Both the position numbers and the translations under genes were made by a program. A DNA stretch of 45,437 nucleotides from Oribacterium sp. NK2B42. Lineage in GTDB: Bacteria > Bacillota > Clostridia > Lachnospirales > Lachnospiraceae. The notes under the pieces are model-generated. The model saw nothing but the letters and a program-made list of their open reading frames with translations, was not told the origin of the DNA and made no database searches. The stretch covers positions 1 to 45,437 of the forward strand of contig NZ_AUJX01000035.1 in assembly GCF_000424445.1 (NCBI RefSeq), given 5' to 3'. Shown piece after piece: positions 9,512-17,634 of this stretch. Numbering within the stretch: position 1 is the first letter of the stretch; each line of letters begins with the position of its first letter.

Positions 9512-10228
9512 TCAAGACCGAAATCTCAAGGTCAGTTTCGCGGCATTGGCAGAAACCGTATTTACGATGTTGTCCACATCTGCCAGGGCCTCACTCAGGT
9601 TTCTTCCGCTCTTTACTTCTGCAACTATGATGTTGGAGAGGATTTCCGTCATCATGTTGCTGACGTCATCCGGTCCGAAGGAAACCCTTCCATCCTTGTC
9701 AACATTGGCCCTCATCTGAAAAGCTCTGCCGTAAGGGAACATGGACGGTATGGGCTGTGGTGCAGCAGACATGGCACTTAAGCGATCCCTCAGGGCCTCC
9801 ATGATATGTCTTCCCAAAGGTGAGTTAATATCTATTTCCTGTATGCCATTTACATCAACCGCATCTCCCATATCCTGCTTAAGCTTTTGAGATTGTTTCT
9901 CAAGCTCTGCTTTTGAATCATTATATTTCTTATCAAGCCGCTCTATATCCCGGTTAAATTCCTGAAGCTTGTCATTGGTGCATTTAACAACCGTCTCAGC
10001 CAGTTTATCGTAGGTGGAAACGATGGAGCCGTCTTCTATACGTCCATCCACGTAGGCGACAAAATCCTCCATTACCTGAAATCTGTCATCCTGAGACCTG
10101 TCCAGAAGTATGAGCAGATCTTCATCGCCCTTCCCCATGTATGCAGAGTACACCCTGTCATCTGCATCATAGATATATAAAATATAATGATCTTCAAAAC
10201 CATTTATTTTTTTCTTAATAGCATTCAT
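9512..10228 (-). CDS. Unrecognised protein with central coiled coil
   Basis: 238 residues from the ATG preceded by AGAGAGG at 8 bases; an upstream in-frame GTG has no ribosome binding site. No signal peptide or membrane segment is visible. Residues about 1-75 are acidic and mixed alpha/beta (HYILYIYDADDRVYSAYMG). About 80-125 form a charged heptad-like helix (DIERLDKKYNDSKAELEKQ). The C-terminus is Ala/Ser/Met-rich with the motif FGPDDVSNMMTEILSN. It is probably cytoplasmic. Flanked by terminators on both sides, it looks monocistronic. I do not recognise the family. Confidence 0.75.
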   Translation of the reverse strand: MNAIKKKINGFEDHYILYIYDADDRVYSAYMGKGDEDLLILLDRSQDDRFQVMEDFVAYVDGRIEDGSIVSTYDKLAETVVKCTNDKLQEFNRDIERLDKKYNDSKAELEKQSQKLKQDMGDAVDVNGIQEIDINSPLGRHIMEALRDRLSAMSAAPQPIPSMFPYGRAFQMRANVDKDGRVSFGPDDVSNMMTEILSNIIVAEVKSGRNLSEALADVDNIVNTVSANAAKLTLRFRS

Positions 10229-10331
10229 ACATGTGTCCTCTCTCTGCTCACAATTTTTAATCGTGAGAGCCACGGAACTTCAGATGTTCCAAGCTGATCA
10301 GCCGAAACCATCCCTGTGAAAACCAGGCTCC

Positions 10332-10372
10332 AAAAAAGCCGCCGGGATTAGTTTCTTATTATACTAATCGGC
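10332..10372 (-). terminator. Terminator downstream of the chelatase lipoprotein gene
   Basis: On the minus strand GCCGATTAGT pairs with ACTAATCCCGGC (two-base bulge), then GGC and TTTTTT. It lies 50 bases after the stop of the chelatase gene. Confidence 0.55.
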
Positions 10373-10421
10373 AAAAAGCAGTAAACAGATAATACCAAAG
10401 CCTATACAAAAAATCAAATGG

Positions 10422-12128
10422 TCAGGCCAATGTCACCTTCACCTTATGATCGTACCATTTTCCTTTTGCTCCAAGGAGGGCAAGGTCGAATTCCTGATCC
10501 AGTTCCTCAACCGGGATATCGAAGCCATATACCTCTTCCTTTGTTCCGTCGGAATAGGTAACTTCATCCGTAGTCGGCTCTAATATCTTTGACCCTGCTT
10601 TTTCTGCATCCTTTGCAAGTCCCGGGAAAAGCTTCACTATGTTCTTTGAAGCAAGACTTACATGGATAGTCATCCTCCCGTCTTCCACGGTAAGTTTTCC
10701 GAGGTCTGCATTAGCCTCGTTTACATGGAACATGCTGCTGTCGGTGGTGAACTTTGCATCATATTCTCCGTCCTCAAGGGCAGTTACTTCTTCTGTGGTT
10801 CTTTTGGTTCCGGCTGATTTCTGTGAAGCCTTGATGGCAGCACCGGAATGCGCGGCATAAACCTCCTGAACTTCCTTTATGCTGCCAAGACCTGCGATCT
10901 GTGTGTCCACGCTGTCAAATGCTTCCGAAGCAAGGAACATGCTCTTCCAGGAGTCATCCTCGTCCCCGGCCATGTCATTGTTTGCGTGATCTCCGGCAAC
11001 CACCATTAAAGGTCTCAAAATAACCTTCCTGTAGCCGGCATCCTTAATTTTTTCGATAACCGCCTCACAGGCTGTATCCTCAGGTTCACCCTCAACAGTT
11101 CCGATGAAAACATTGGCATATCCAAGCTTTTCCATCTGTGCCTGCATCTGGCTGTAGGTCACCTTTGCCGTATGAGAGGTTCCGTGGCCCATAAATACAA
11201 AAGCAGTACCGTCTTTTTCTGCATCCTTTATATCCTTGAAGCCGGCGGTTTTGACCGCTTCCTCAGTGATCGCCTCAGCTACAGACTCCTTGTCTTCATT
11301 TACGGTATCCGCATCTTTTCCTACCTCTCCAAGAAGAGGCTCGGCAACGGTGACACTCTCGAACATATCTTCATAATCTGCAAGTATGTCGCAGAGCTCG
11401 TCATACTCCGCACCATGCATGAGATGTGTAGGCTGAACCACAAGATGCTTTACCTTGTTTTCAACTGCGCGTTCCAGAGCCTGCTCAACATTATCGATCT
11501 TTTCCTCATCACGGGCCTGTATATGGTTAATGATGGTCTGTGCTGTGAAAGCTCTTCTTACTGACCAGTCCGGGAATTCCTCTGCAAGATACTTTTCGAT
11601 ACCGCCAATGTCTTCTGCTCTGCTGTTATTGAAGGAAGTACCAAAGCTTACCACCAGAAGTTCGTTTTCGCCAATGTCGTCCGCATTCAAAGGATCGTCC
11701 TTTGAAGCATCGCCGGTGTCTCTTCCGAAATAATCGGGATCCGCATGTTCACCTTCAACCATTTCCTTCTGCTCATCTGTAAGGGCGTCCCAGGCTTCCT
11801 TTGCCTCCCTGCACTGATCATCCGTGTCATCGTTTCTTTCCTGAACATAGATGGCATCAATGAGTTCCGCTACATGATCGGCTTTTGCCTTATCATCCTC
11901 TCCGGAAGCTTCACCTGATGCAGCGGTGGTTTCTTCTTTTGCTTCCCCTGATGCAGCAGTGGTTTCTTCCTTTGCTCCCCCTGTTGTTTCTTCAGCCGTT
12001 TCAGTTTCCTGAACCGCAGCCGCTTCAGTTTCTGCACCTGCTTCAGGTACACTTGTGCTTTCGCAGGCTGCCATCGTGACTGATGTAAGCACTGCAGCTA
12101 AAAGAACAGTAAGTTTTCTCTTTTTCAT
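10422..12128 (-). CDS. Surface lipoprotein with CbiK-type cobalt/iron chelatase domain
   Basis: 568 residues. A lipoprotein signal ends at Cys22 (TMAAC). A Glu/Thr/Ala-rich linker with an 11-residue tandem repeat (about 30-80) and a short helical spacer (DALTDEQKEMV) follow. The class II chelatase fold spans about 155-435. The expected metal/tetrapyrrole His residues are present: H235 in PTHLMHGAEYD and H315 in FMGHGTSH. CbiK enzymes insert cobalt (or iron) into sirohydrochlorin; the Desulfovibrio periplasmic form is a known exported member. Residues about 450-568 form an added beta-rich domain (DGEYDAKF ... GFDIPV) that resembles the N-terminal domain of the binding lipoprotein encoded upstream in the same module. 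GGGGAGG precedes the ATG by 4 bases. Likely job: handling metal or heme-like tetrapyrroles at the cell surface for the adjacent importer; direction of the reaction is unknown. Confidence 0.87.
   Translation of the reverse strand: MKKRKLTVLLAAVLTSVTMAACESTSVPEAGAETEAAAVQETETAEETTGGAKEETTAASGEAKEETTAASGEASGEDDKAKADHVAELIDAIYVQERNDDTDDQCREAKEAWDALTDEQKEMVEGEHADPDYFGRDTGDASKDDPLNADDIGENELLVVSFGTSFNNSRAEDIGGIEKYLAEEFPDWSVRRAFTAQTIINHIQARDEEKIDNVEQALERAVENKVKHLVVQPTHLMHGAEYDELCDILADYEDMFESVTVAEPLLGEVGKDADTVNEDKESVAEAITEEAVKTAGFKDIKDAEKDGTAFVFMGHGTSHTAKVTYSQMQAQMEKLGYANVFIGTVEGEPEDTACEAVIEKIKDAGYRKVILRPLMVVAGDHANNDMAGDEDDSWKSMFLASEAFDSVDTQIAGLGSIKEVQEVYAAHSGAAIKASQKSAGTKRTTEEVTALEDGEYDAKFTTDSSMFHVNEANADLGKLTVEDGRMTIHVSLASKNIVKLFPGLAKDAEKAGSKILEPTTDEVTYSDGTKEEVYGFDIPVEELDQEFDLALLGAKGKWYDHKVKVTLA
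11909..11974. repeat. Two 33-bp in-frame tandem repeats in the chelatase linker
   Basis: Two 33-base units (11909-11941 and 11942-11974) encode the doubled AKEETTAASGE segment. They only lengthen the acidic linker between the lipid anchor and the chelatase domain, and copy number could vary between strains. Confidence 0.8.
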
Positions 12129-12237
12129 TTTTCCTCCCCAAATTAACTATTTATCAAATCGTCCGCTGCACTTCTCAGGTATCCCCCTGTACTATATACT
12201 GCAGCCAACGACAGGTAAAACGACATTGATATCCTAT

Positions 12238-13146
12238 TTATAACACTAATCTCATGGATTGCAACAACAGTTTAAACTGCTCATCCGTAATGCCGTAAAG
12301 CTCCTTAAGCACATCCGGCTGAAGCACTTCCTCCGGTTTCCCTGCCCTGCTGATGCCCTCTTCCCCTACGCATATGACCTTATCCGCAATAACTCTGGCA
12401 AGCTCAAATTCATGAAGTGACATGACTATGGTGATATTCTTTTCACTTCTCAACTTTTTAAGTATCTCTATCAGTTCAAGCTTGTGGCGAATGTCGAGAT
12501 AAGACATGGGCTCATCCAGTATCAGTATCTTCGGCTCCTGGGCAAGAGCTCTTCCTATAAGTATCCTCTGTTTCTGCCCGTCGCTGAGCTTCCTGAAGGG
12601 TCTTTCGGCAAGCTCTGAAATTCCCAGAAGCTTTATGATCCCATCCACCACAGCATGATCCTTTTCGTTCAGTATCCCCATTTTTCCTGTGTAAGGATAT
12701 CTTCCGGTTTCGATAATGTCTCTGCCGGTCATATATTCCGGATCGATACGTTCGGTGAGAAGCAGCGACAGAACTTTCGCAAGCTCTGAAGAACCAAATT
12801 TCCTAAGCTCCCGTCCGCTCACATAGACAGCTCCCAAAACCGGTTCAAGCTGCTTTGAGATAGTCTTTAAAATAGTGGACTTCCCGGCTCCGTTTGGTCC
12901 TATCAGGGTAACTATCTCTCCCTTTCCGATTTCAAGATCAATGTTCTCTATGATGGCATCACCCTCATACCCGACGGAAAGTCCGTTGAGCCGGATGATA
13001 TCTTTCATGGCGACATCACTGTCATCCCTGACGGAAAGTCCGTTGGGTCTGATGATATTTTTCATGGCGGCATCACTGTCATCCCCTGCAGAAGATCCCT
13101 TCTGTTTCAGGGCTTTTTTGTCGGTGTAATTTTCAGGCCTTTCCAT
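12238..13146 (-). CDS. ABC transporter ATP-binding protein, FecE/BtuD type
   Basis: 302 residues with Walker A GPNGAGKST, Q-loop region, signature LSDGQKQR, Walker B ILILDEP and the switch His in SLHEFE. It powers import through the FecCD-like permease just upstream. The start ATG overlaps the permease stop by 14 bases and has AGGAGG 4 bases before it, so the odd N-terminus is translated. Before the usual ABC start (IIRLNGLSVGYEG) there are about 45 extra residues made of a duplicated 19-residue segment carrying an internal Met each time. The substrate is not readable from this subunit; the neighbours suggest a metal chelate or tetrapyrrole. Confidence 0.92.
   Translation of the reverse strand: MERPENYTDKKALKQKGSSAGDDSDAAMKNIIRPNGLSVRDDSDVAMKDIIRLNGLSVGYEGDAIIENIDLEIGKGEIVTLIGPNGAGKSTILKTISKQLEPVLGAVYVSGRELRKFGSSELAKVLSLLLTERIDPEYMTGRDIIETGRYPYTGKMGILNEKDHAVVDGIIKLLGISELAERPFRKLSDGQKQRILIGRALAQEPKILILDEPMSYLDIRHKLELIEILKKLRSEKNITIVMSLHEFELARVIADKVICVGEEGISRAGKPEEVLQPDVLKELYGITDEQFKLLLQSMRLVL
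12971..13084. repeat. 57-bp tandem duplication at the start of the ABC ATPase gene
   Basis: Units 12971-13027 and 13028-13084 are both exactly 57 bases and nearly identical, so the frame is kept. They encode two 19-residue copies; the first residues of the ABC domain itself (GLSVGYEGDAII) look like a third, diverged copy of the source segment. Confidence 0.85.
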
Positions 13147-14167
13147 CCAGCCTCCTGTCCATCAGCATAAAAATAACTATCGGCGCTCCAAAAATACTTG
13201 TAACGGTGCTGATATTAAGCTCCGTCGGAGCAAAGGTACATCTTGCAATAAGATCACATAGCATGCAGAAAACCGCACCGCTCATAAAGGATACCGGAAT
13301 CAGTACCACAGGATCCGAGCTTTTAAGCATCTGTTTTGATAGAAACGGAACTGCTATACCCACAAAAGAAACCGGTCCCGCAAAGGCGGTTACACATGCT
13401 GAAAGAACACTTGATAAAAGTATGATGACTATGCGGAAGACCTTAACATTGACACCCATACTTTTTGCATAATTCTCTCCAAGCCGTAGTGCCCCTATGG
13501 GTTTAGATAAAAGAAACGTGATGATGAGGGTAATGCCTATAACCACGGTGGATACAAAAACCCCGTCCCAGCTCATACCGGAAAAGCTTCCCATGGACCA
13601 CCCTCGCAGATTAATGATGTCCTTGTCCTCAGCAAAGGTCAGAAGAAAATCCGTAGCCGCGGAACATATATAGCCTATCATGATGCCGGCCACTAAGAGT
13701 CCCGCTTTATGCCGGACGCTGCCCGAAACAAGAATAATGAATGCTGTTGACAAAAGTGCTCCTGCAAAGGCTGAAAGAATCATGGCAAGCGATGAGCCGG
13801 ATTTTGACATATTTACCCAGAAAATCATATTGAGGGCAACCGTGAATTTGGCTCCTGAAGAGATTCCCAGCACAAAAGGTCCGGCTATGGGGTTTCCGAA
13901 AAAGGTCTGAAGCAGAAACCCGGATACCGCAAGAGCCCCGCCCAGAAGGGCCGCCATGATAACCCTCGGCAGCCTGATGATCCGGATGATCTTCACAACA
14001 TTGGAATCACCGGCTTTACCTGTCAGGGCTTCAAGGATCTCTTTTACCGAACCCGGCACACTGCCTGTTGTAAGGTTGAGTACAAATACGGCAGAAAATG
14101 CCAGGACCAGAAAGATGCCGACACATAGATATCGATGTATTCTTTTTTTAGTGTTATTTTCAATCAT
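13133..14167 (-). CDS. FecCD-family ABC permease
   Basis: 344 residues with about nine to ten membrane helices. Typical FecCD/BtuC features are visible: RLPRVIMAALLGGALAVSG near residue 70, GNPIAGPFVLGISSGA near 95, LLGENYA-type RLGENYAKSMG near 235 and the C-terminal AGPVSFVGIAVPF and APTELNISTVTSIFGAPIVIFML blocks. It forms the channel of an iron-chelate/heme/cobalamin-type importer with the downstream ATPase and the upstream lipoprotein. Only one permease gene is present, so it probably works as a homodimer. No strong ribosome binding site precedes the ATG. Confidence 0.93.
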   Translation of the reverse strand: MIENNTKKRIHRYLCVGIFLVLAFSAVFVLNLTTGSVPGSVKEILEALTGKAGDSNVVKIIRIIRLPRVIMAALLGGALAVSGFLLQTFFGNPIAGPFVLGISSGAKFTVALNMIFWVNMSKSGSSLAMILSAFAGALLSTAFIILVSGSVRHKAGLLVAGIMIGYICSAATDFLLTFAEDKDIINLRGWSMGSFSGMSWDGVFVSTVVIGITLIITFLLSKPIGALRLGENYAKSMGVNVKVFRIVIILLSSVLSACVTAFAGPVSFVGIAVPFLSKQMLKSSDPVVLIPVSFMSGAVFCMLCDLIARCTFAPTELNISTVTSIFGAPIVIFMLMDRRLDGKA

Positions 14168-14241
14168 TATTATTTAGCCCACTTTTAAGAACTATATAAA
14201 TAAACAACTCTTTTCACTTATGGCACTTATTATCCGGTGCA

Positions 14242-15873
14242 TTAACTGCATTTCACAAGAAAAGACGCAGCTTCATCTTTGCCGGTCAAAATGATGTTTA
14301 TGTCCTTCGCGAATTCGGAAACCCTGTCGGTGGACTGATAGAATTTCCTGTCAATAAGGTAAACATTACCCTCCTTTACCGCTTTGAAATCCTTTAGCAG
14401 CGGGCTTTTGTTCAGAAGGTCGCTGAGGGTTTTTACATCCGTATCGATGTTTGTGTTGTAGATGAGAAAATCTGCTTCGGAAGCTTTTGAATAGAACTCC
14501 TCCATAGATATGCCCGTACTTCCGGAGTCGATGGAATCGAAAACATTGATGCCGCCGCCGTCTCTTATCATGGCAGAAACATAATCTCCCGAATCCCGGA
14601 CTATGGCGAGCCCCCGGGTGTTGAAATGGAAAAAGGCAACGGTTTTATCCGTCTTTTCGAAGCCGGTATCGGCCCCTGACCGCAACACTTCATCCTTGAA
14701 GAATGCTTCCGCCTTTTCCTCTTCATCAAGTAAGGCTCCGTACAAACGTATCCATTCTGTGCGCCCCAGAGCACTAGTTTCATAGCTGGACCAGTCTGTA
14801 AAAACCGGAATTCCCAAAGCCTCAAGCTGCTCCTTCACATTGGGCTCATGAAGGATCATGGTGGATTCTATAGCCAGTCCACAGTTTCCGGTAAGCAACA
14901 TTTCATAATCCGGCGCACTGTACTTTCCCGCAAACTTCATCCTTCCGGATTCCAATGCTTCCTTTGGTGCTTCAATGCTCCAGCCTGACACATCTGTGCC
15001 GGTAAAACCGATGGTATCCATAGCTCCCATGGCATCAAAAAGTGACATGGCACTCGTTGCGGCAAGATATATGTTGCTGACAGGTTTCCTGATAACAGTG
15101 GTGTTTTCCGGAAGCTTGCCCGGTTCTTCGGCTCCCTCCGGAATTACAAGATACCGGCTTCCATCTATAACAGAAATAAGCTTTACATCATTTTCATAAT
15201 AATGAACCGCAAATCCCTTTGCATACTTCAGCTCCATAGAATGATCATATTTCAGGCCTTCTATGGTGGAAATATCCTTTGTAAGATTTAAAGACAGATC
15301 ATTGATCTGATCTTTTACTCCGGCACTACTAGCAGGGTTATTTGTCGCTCCCGATATTTCATCGAGAGAAATGTATATCGTGTAGCTAATTTCATGAGGT
15401 GAGGACATAGCCGTGGTGCAGCCAATGAGCGTCATCTCCTCATCAAGCTTCACGGGGACCTTGAAAGTCGATGTTTTCTCCGTATATTCTCCGGTGATCT
15501 TTAAATCATCAACACGGATATACTCATAATTCGGGCTTGAAAAAGCTATGGAAGCTATCGCCTCTCCGCCTGAAAGCTCAACCTCTTCACAGGATATCGT
15601 CACCCTGCCGCTGCCCCCGGAATAATTGAAGACTGCAGGCACATATATGCCATCAAGCTTTGAACCTTCGCCGGCATATGTTGACATTATCTGAACAGCT
15701 TCCAATGACGTTTCTATATAGGCTTCTGTTTCGGATTTTTCGTTTACAGATTCCTGTCTTAACGTTTCTTCGGAAAATTCCTGCGAAGATTCCCGCATGG
15801 GATTTGATATTCCACAGGAAAGAAGAAAGAAAAATGCCAGTAACAATACCGGCAGAGATATTTTAAAAGTCAT
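14242..15873 (-). CDS. Binding lipoprotein of the importer with extra N-terminal beta domain
   Basis: 543 residues. The lipoprotein signal ends at Cys20 (FLLSC). Residues about 72-172 form an extra domain (LDGIYVPAVFNYSGGSGRV ... FKVPVKLDEEM ... YTIYISL). A Peripla_BP_2-type binding domain follows from about 215 to the end, with FDAMGAMDTIGFTG and EALGIPVF blocks typical of ferric-chelate/cobalamin binding proteins. The usual family length is about 300-380, so the N-terminal domain is an addition. Its plan (DGxY start, beta strands, SSxNY, hydrophobic tail) matches the C-terminal domain of the chelatase lipoprotein. First gene of the module, 74 bases before the permease. Confidence 0.88.
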   Translation of the reverse strand: MTFKISLPVLLLAFFFLLSCGISNPMRESSQEFSEETLRQESVNEKSETEAYIETSLEAVQIMSTYAGEGSKLDGIYVPAVFNYSGGSGRVTISCEEVELSGGEAIASIAFSSPNYEYIRVDDLKITGEYTEKTSTFKVPVKLDEEMTLIGCTTAMSSPHEISYTIYISLDEISGATNNPASSAGVKDQINDLSLNLTKDISTIEGLKYDHSMELKYAKGFAVHYYENDVKLISVIDGSRYLVIPEGAEEPGKLPENTTVIRKPVSNIYLAATSAMSLFDAMGAMDTIGFTGTDVSGWSIEAPKEALESGRMKFAGKYSAPDYEMLLTGNCGLAIESTMILHEPNVKEQLEALGIPVFTDWSSYETSALGRTEWIRLYGALLDEEEKAEAFFKDEVLRSGADTGFEKTDKTVAFFHFNTRGLAIVRDSGDYVSAMIRDGGGINVFDSIDSGSTGISMEEFYSKASEADFLIYNTNIDTDVKTLSDLLNKSPLLKDFKAVKEGNVYLIDRKFYQSTDRVSEFAKDINIILTGKDEAASFLVKCS

Positions 15874-15925
15874 TCATTTCCTCGATCATATTGAGTTTAT
15901 TCATCTATAGAATATCTGATTTACA

Positions 15926-15961
15926 TAGATGCATTGATATCCGTAGATGCTTTGATATCCG
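15926..15961. repeat. Two 18-bp direct repeats upstream of the import module
   Basis: TAGATGCATTGATATCCG and TAGATGCTTTGATATCCG lie head to tail, 53-88 bases before the start of the binding lipoprotein gene. The place is right for a regulator site, for example a metal-responsive repressor, but no known consensus is recognised. Confidence 0.5.
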
Positions 15962-16036
15962 TAAGAACGGTTTTGACATCATCAAAAACCGTATCTCGCA
16001 AAGTGAGTTTTCCGGAATCCTCGGGAAAACTGATTA

Positions 16037-16825
16037 TCAGAGTAATGACTTTAGTACCTCAAGTACGCCATCTTCCCAATACGGCTTTATCACTTCATCT
16101 GCAACAGCCTTAAGCTCATCTCTCGCATTTCCGACAGCGTAGCTGTGTCCGGCACTTTTTAGCATTTCTATGTCATTAATATTATCTCCGAAGGCATAAG
16201 TATCCACTTTACCGATGCCGAGATACTCCTGAAGCCACTTTAATGCAGTCCCCTTGCTTGCATTCTTCTCCACACAATCCATCCAGGCACTTCCGGCTGA
16301 AGCAATCTTCGCTTTATCCTTCCATTTCGGAGTAAAGCCTTCCCTGCATGCCTCCTCGCAGTCAACACCATGAAAAACCGAAAGTTTGATAACCGGATCC
16401 TTTATATCATCGATATCCTTCATAGGAGTCATTTCAAACCCATAGGACTCAGTAAGCCAGCGATACATCTCACTATCCGGATCAAGTGCATATCCTGAAG
16501 CTCCTGTTGATATAAAACCATCACACCCCGGAATCTTCATTGCATCCCTGAACAACCCCTTCCAGAGACTTTCTTCCATAGGAAAGTTTTTGATGATCTT
16601 CCCATCCTTCCATATGCTGGTTCCGCCATCGCAAATAAAATATAATTCATTCACAAATGAACCTAAAAGCTTCGAAGCACTGGAGAAAGACCTGCCGCTG
16701 GAAATCACCACCTGAATCCCTTTATCCAGTAATTCCTTTACCACTTCGAAATACTCCGGATTGATATCCAAAGTCCCATCCTTCACCAAAGTTCCATCAA
16801 CATCCGAAATCACAATTTTATTCAT
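16037..16825 (-). CDS. Cof-type HAD-IIB hydrolase
   Basis: 262 residues. Motif I is SDVDGT (Asp8, Asp10), motif II VISSGRS near 42, and motif IV FGDNINDIEML near 217, the standard HAD phosphatase set with a type IIB cap between. The substrate is likely a small phosphorylated metabolite; the family is broad. Its start has a weak GAGG. It follows the repeat array and appears to be transcribed alone. Confidence 0.9.
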   Translation of the reverse strand: MNKIVISDVDGTLVKDGTLDINPEYFEVVKELLDKGIQVVISSGRSFSSASKLLGSFVNELYFICDGGTSIWKDGKIIKNFPMEESLWKGLFRDAMKIPGCDGFISTGASGYALDPDSEMYRWLTESYGFEMTPMKDIDDIKDPVIKLSVFHGVDCEEACREGFTPKWKDKAKIASAGSAWMDCVEKNASKGTALKWLQEYLGIGKVDTYAFGDNINDIEMLKSAGHSYAVGNARDELKAVADEVIKPYWEDGVLEVLKSLL

Positions 16826-16924
16826 ATATTAAAAACCTCAAAAACATTTTAAAGTTGCTCTTTACTGTACAGATTTTTATTCTATATATTTTCAGGGCGA
16901 CATGCAAGTTTGATTGATATGTAG

Positions 16925-16968
16925 AACAGTTCAGCCGGTATGCCTTATTTTCGCAGTGAACAAGGCAT
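16925..16968. repeat. AACAGTT-bounded intergenic repeat, hairpin-core variant (copy E)
   Basis: It begins with AACAGTTCAGCCGG, identical to the end of the palindrome at 42456. A TGCCTT...AAGGCA hairpin core follows, shared with 340-364. The right end is missing; the 53-bp array starts soon after. Confidence 0.6.
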
Positions 16969-16999
16969 TACATTGACCCAAATTCCGTTTACCAGCATT

Positions 17000-17205
17000 T
17001 GAGTCATCCTGAATGGCAGGTTATAATGACTCAATTTCAGGTAATCAGGATTTGGGTCATACTGAATGGCAGGTTACATTGACTCAATTTCAGGTAATCA
17101 GGATTTAAGTCATACTGAATGACAGGTTACATTGACTCAATTTCAGGTAATCAGGATTTGAGTCATACTGAATGACAGATTACATTGACTTATATTCTGA
17201 ATTCT
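17000..17205. repeat. Array 1: four 53-bp units with alternating inverted TGAGTCA/TGACTCA sites
   Basis: The (g/a)(a/g)GTCAT motif starts at 17001, 17054, 17107 and 17160, exactly 53 bases apart. A TGACTCA in opposite orientation sits 26 bases into each of the first three units, with a diverged TGACTTA in the fourth. Spacers between the motifs are well conserved within this array. It lies between the small gene at 17342-17557 and the HAD gene. A diverged half-unit precedes it (16969-16999). Confidence 0.88.
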
Positions 17206-17306
17206 GAGTTTTAAGGTCAATCAGTGGTTCCAATAACTCCGGATGGTGGGGAAAAGAGCCGACCACGGTCTTTGCGAGCCATTGCCGGCTGAACTGTTTT
17301 CCCCCA

Positions 17307-17343
17307 ATAAAAAAAGACGGTCGCCCGCCAAGGTGATCGTCTT
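17307..17343 (-). terminator. Terminator of the small orphan gene
   Basis: On the minus strand an 11-base stem AAGACGATCAC/GCGACCGTCTT (two G-U pairs) is followed by TTTTTTTATT. The hairpin starts at the TAA of the small gene. Confidence 0.8.
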
Positions 17344-17557
17344 ATCTGTCCAGCACCTGCAACTGCCAAAGATCCATGTCTTCCAAAGAAAACGTATTAT
17401 GGGTCGGTGTAAATGCCGATGCAAGTTCTTTTGCGGTAACAGTGAAAATGTTTGCCATTCCCGTGACAAGAGTGATCTTACCCTCCTCTTCATTGATAAC
17501 GGCAGCATGTTTTCCGTCCGCAATGTTCTTGTAAATTCTAGTCTCGTTAATAACCAT
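17342..17557 (-). CDS. Small protein of unknown function, 71 residues
   Basis: The frame begins MVINETRIYKNIADGKHAAV and ends LWQLQVLDR. AGGAGG lies 10 bases before the ATG, and a terminator sits directly on the stop codon, so this is a convincing single-gene unit. There is no signal peptide or membrane segment. The N-terminal half reads as a beta-hairpin-like segment (DGKHAAVINEEEGKITLVTG). A structured leader (17596-17634) shared with gmk and yloV precedes it. I do not recognise the family. Confidence 0.7.
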   Translation of the reverse strand: MVINETRIYKNIADGKHAAVINEEEGKITLVTGMANIFTVTAKELASAFTPTHNTFSLEDMDLWQLQVLDR

Positions 17558-17595
17558 GAATGAAATACCTCCTCATCTATAAATGCATGATTTCC

Positions 17596-17634
17596 GCCGT
17601 TTATATCTGACACACAGATGTCAATCTAACCGGC
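17596..17634 (-). promoter_or_regulatory. Structured leader motif upstream of the small gene
   Basis: A GCCG/CGGC closing stem surrounds a core that, read on the plus strand, contains ATCTGACACACAGATG and ATCTAAC. The same core with a different closing stem occurs upstream of gmk and yloV. The hairpin ATCTG-TGTGT-CAGAT can form on the minus-strand RNA about 55 bases before the start codon. Confidence 0.5.

Noticed and set aside
10274-10331. Riboswitch (c-di-GMP or metal type) upstream of the 238-residue gene
   Set aside because: The sequence can form hairpins, but I could not place the conserved bases of any known class; most of the signal is explained by the chelatase gene's terminator.
11172-11564. 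Plus-strand 130-codon frame inside the chelatase gene
   Set aside because: It lies wholly within a well-supported gene on the other strand, and has no binding site or family features.
15874-16036. Cobalamin riboswitch before the import module
   Set aside because: The gap is too short for the full element, and the conserved B12-box-like sequence is not seen.
16999-17205. CRISPR array
   Set aside because: The repeated unit is 53 bp with spacers as conserved as the repeats, and no cas gene is near. Array 2 has variable spacers but only about 18-19 bases and degenerate 7-8-base motifs.
17221-17613. Alternative 130-codon minus frame over the small gene
   Set aside because: It reads through the terminator, and its Arg/Ser/Leu-rich sequence looks like an out-of-frame shadow; the 71-residue frame has AGGAGG and ends at the terminator.
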